Assembly (NCBI GenBank): GCA_021604525.1
Contig: BQJD01000006.1
Span: 1-64,000, forward strand
From: a marine bacterium B5-7
GTDB lineage: Bacteria > Pseudomonadota > Gammaproteobacteria > Arenicellales > CAJQKF01
Reading direction: 5' to 3'
DNA: 64,000 nucleotides
Part shown: piece by piece, positions 63,414 through 64,000 of the stretch
How positions within the stretch are numbered: position 1 is the stretch's first letter
Layout: every line of letters starts with the position of its first letter
Position numbers and translations under genes: made by a program
Notes under the pieces: generated by a model
Databases searched by the model: none
The model's input: only the letters and a program-made list of their open reading frames with translations
What the model was told of the DNA's origin: nothing

Positions 63414-64000
63414 TCAGACTGCAGGGCCGATAGCCGGTTCGTCCACCTGGCCGGCGGCTTCCTCAAGCAACCAGTTTCGAAACGCGGCAATGAACGGCTC
63501 ATCGGCACGGCTTTCGAGACACACCGCGTAAAATGAAAACTCCGCCTTGATTTTCAGATCGAATGGCGCCACCAGGCGACCGGCATCAATGTCACTCTGG
63601 GCCAGTGCGGTGCGCCCCAGAACGACTCCGGCACCGGCCACGGCCACATTCAAGGCATCGTCGGCAATATTGAAATGCAGCCCCTCGCGCGTGCCATCGG
63701 GATTATCGACCCCGGCAGCTTTCAACCAGGTTGGCCAATCGGCGAGATCAAACAAACCGATGTGGGTATCGTCATGTATCAACGTATAGCTGGCAAGGTC
63801 GGATGGGTGTTGCAGCCCTGGAGATTTATCCAGTAACGCCGGCGCACATAATGGCGTTACGTATTCGTCGAACAATTTTACCGAGCGGCAGGCGTCATAT
63901 TGCCCGCGTCCGAACCTGAAGGCGATATCGACATCGTCGTGGACGAGATCTGCCAGTTGCATTGTCGCCGAGATACGCGCATCGATTTCCGGATGCCGGG
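63414..64000 (-). CDS. LysR-family regulator, C-terminal part
   Basis: The frame enters from the right edge; the visible 195 residues are the ligand-binding domain of a LysR regulator of GcvA/AmpR type. Typical stretches are HPEIDARISATMQLADL at the edge, DDVDIAFRFGRGQY, LCAPALLDKSPGLQHP and GAGVVLGRTALAQSDIDAGRL. The HTH lies outside the window. The true N-terminus is not visible; Met 63962 is internal. Confidence 0.88.
   Translation of the reverse strand, partial: RHPEIDARISATMQLADLVHDDVDIAFRFGRGQYDACRSVKLFDEYVTPLCAPALLDKSPGLQHPSDLASYTLIHDDTHIGLFDLADWPTWLKAAGVDNPDGTREGLHFNIADDALNVAVAGAGVVLGRTALAQSDIDAGRLVAPFDLKIKAEFSFYAVCLESRADEPFIAAFRNWLLEEAAGQVDEPAIGPAV

Overview
The window is a compact, gene-dense bacterial chromosome segment, most likely from a denitrifying gammaproteobacterium, probably marine or sedimentary. 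This rests on a NirS-type nitrite reductase cluster with a Dnr-type regulator, a soluble transhydrogenase (SthA), type I isopentenyl-diphosphate isomerase, PdxJ, class II dihydroorotase, a ThiBPQ system under a TPP riboswitch, and a DddP-like protein. The placement is inference from gene content; no rRNA or tRNA gene was seen.

Layout. 1-5.1 kb: end of a PQQ-type sugar dehydrogenase, a LysM/FecR protein with a CHASE2-GGDEF cyclase downstream, and a sulfotransferase-like gene. 5.1-18.4 kb: a DUF364 protein, an unknown gene coupled to nnrU, then a Dnr/FNR box and nirS-nirE-nirC-nirF-nirD-nirL-nirGH(fused)-nirJ-nirN, which makes cytochrome cd1 and heme d1; a cysteine-dioxygenase-like cupin and a Dnr-type regulator follow. 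18.5-20.1 kb: idi, a hemerythrin and a MITE-like inverted-repeat segment. 20.1-29.8 kb: the most unusual part, two facing operons. The plus-strand operon encodes a 41-aa membrane peptide, a SCO protein, a DUF420 protein and a small membrane protein. The minus-strand operon, with its own Dnr/FNR box, encodes a 56-aa small subunit, a CuA subunit, a B-family-like heme-copper subunit with Gln in place of the active-site Tyr, heme O synthase, a second SCO protein, a cytochrome b / 2x[4Fe-4S] / MvhD fusion, a FixH-like protein, and a second heme-copper-like subunit lacking the His-His CuB ligand pair. No classical cNOR/qNOR or nosZ is present, so one or both heme-copper proteins are the best candidates for removing the NO made by NirS.

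29.9-41.6 kb: sthA, pdxJ, then an AT-rich catabolic module (XRE-cupin regulator, dimethylglycine-dehydrogenase-like flavoprotein, aldehyde dehydrogenase, 52-aa membrane peptide, NCS1 permease) and a periplasmic redox/metal group that includes a cytochrome c-DsbC fusion. 41.7-51.4 kb: RidA and DUF1028 proteins, a DddP-like M24 protein, an FkbM-like methyltransferase, an SDR-acyl-CoA dehydrogenase-APH kinase-DUF6285-aldo/keto reductase cassette, YdcH and PyrC. 51.4-58.6 kb: a PAS-GGDEF-EAL protein, a DMT exporter, and the thiamine operon thiB-thiP-thiQ-kinase with a TPP riboswitch that may act on translation. 58.6-64 kb: a beta-hydroxyacid dehydrogenase, VOC and SRPBCC proteins behind a self-regulated TetR gene, a decayed DUF1428 gene, and a LysR regulator running off the window.

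The genes appear to work together as a nitrite-to-NO-to-N2O respiratory island. Dnr would switch on nirS and the heme-copper operon through near-identical TTGA-N6-TCAA boxes, the nir genes would supply heme d1, and SCO, DUF420 and heme O synthase would mature the oxidase-like enzymes.
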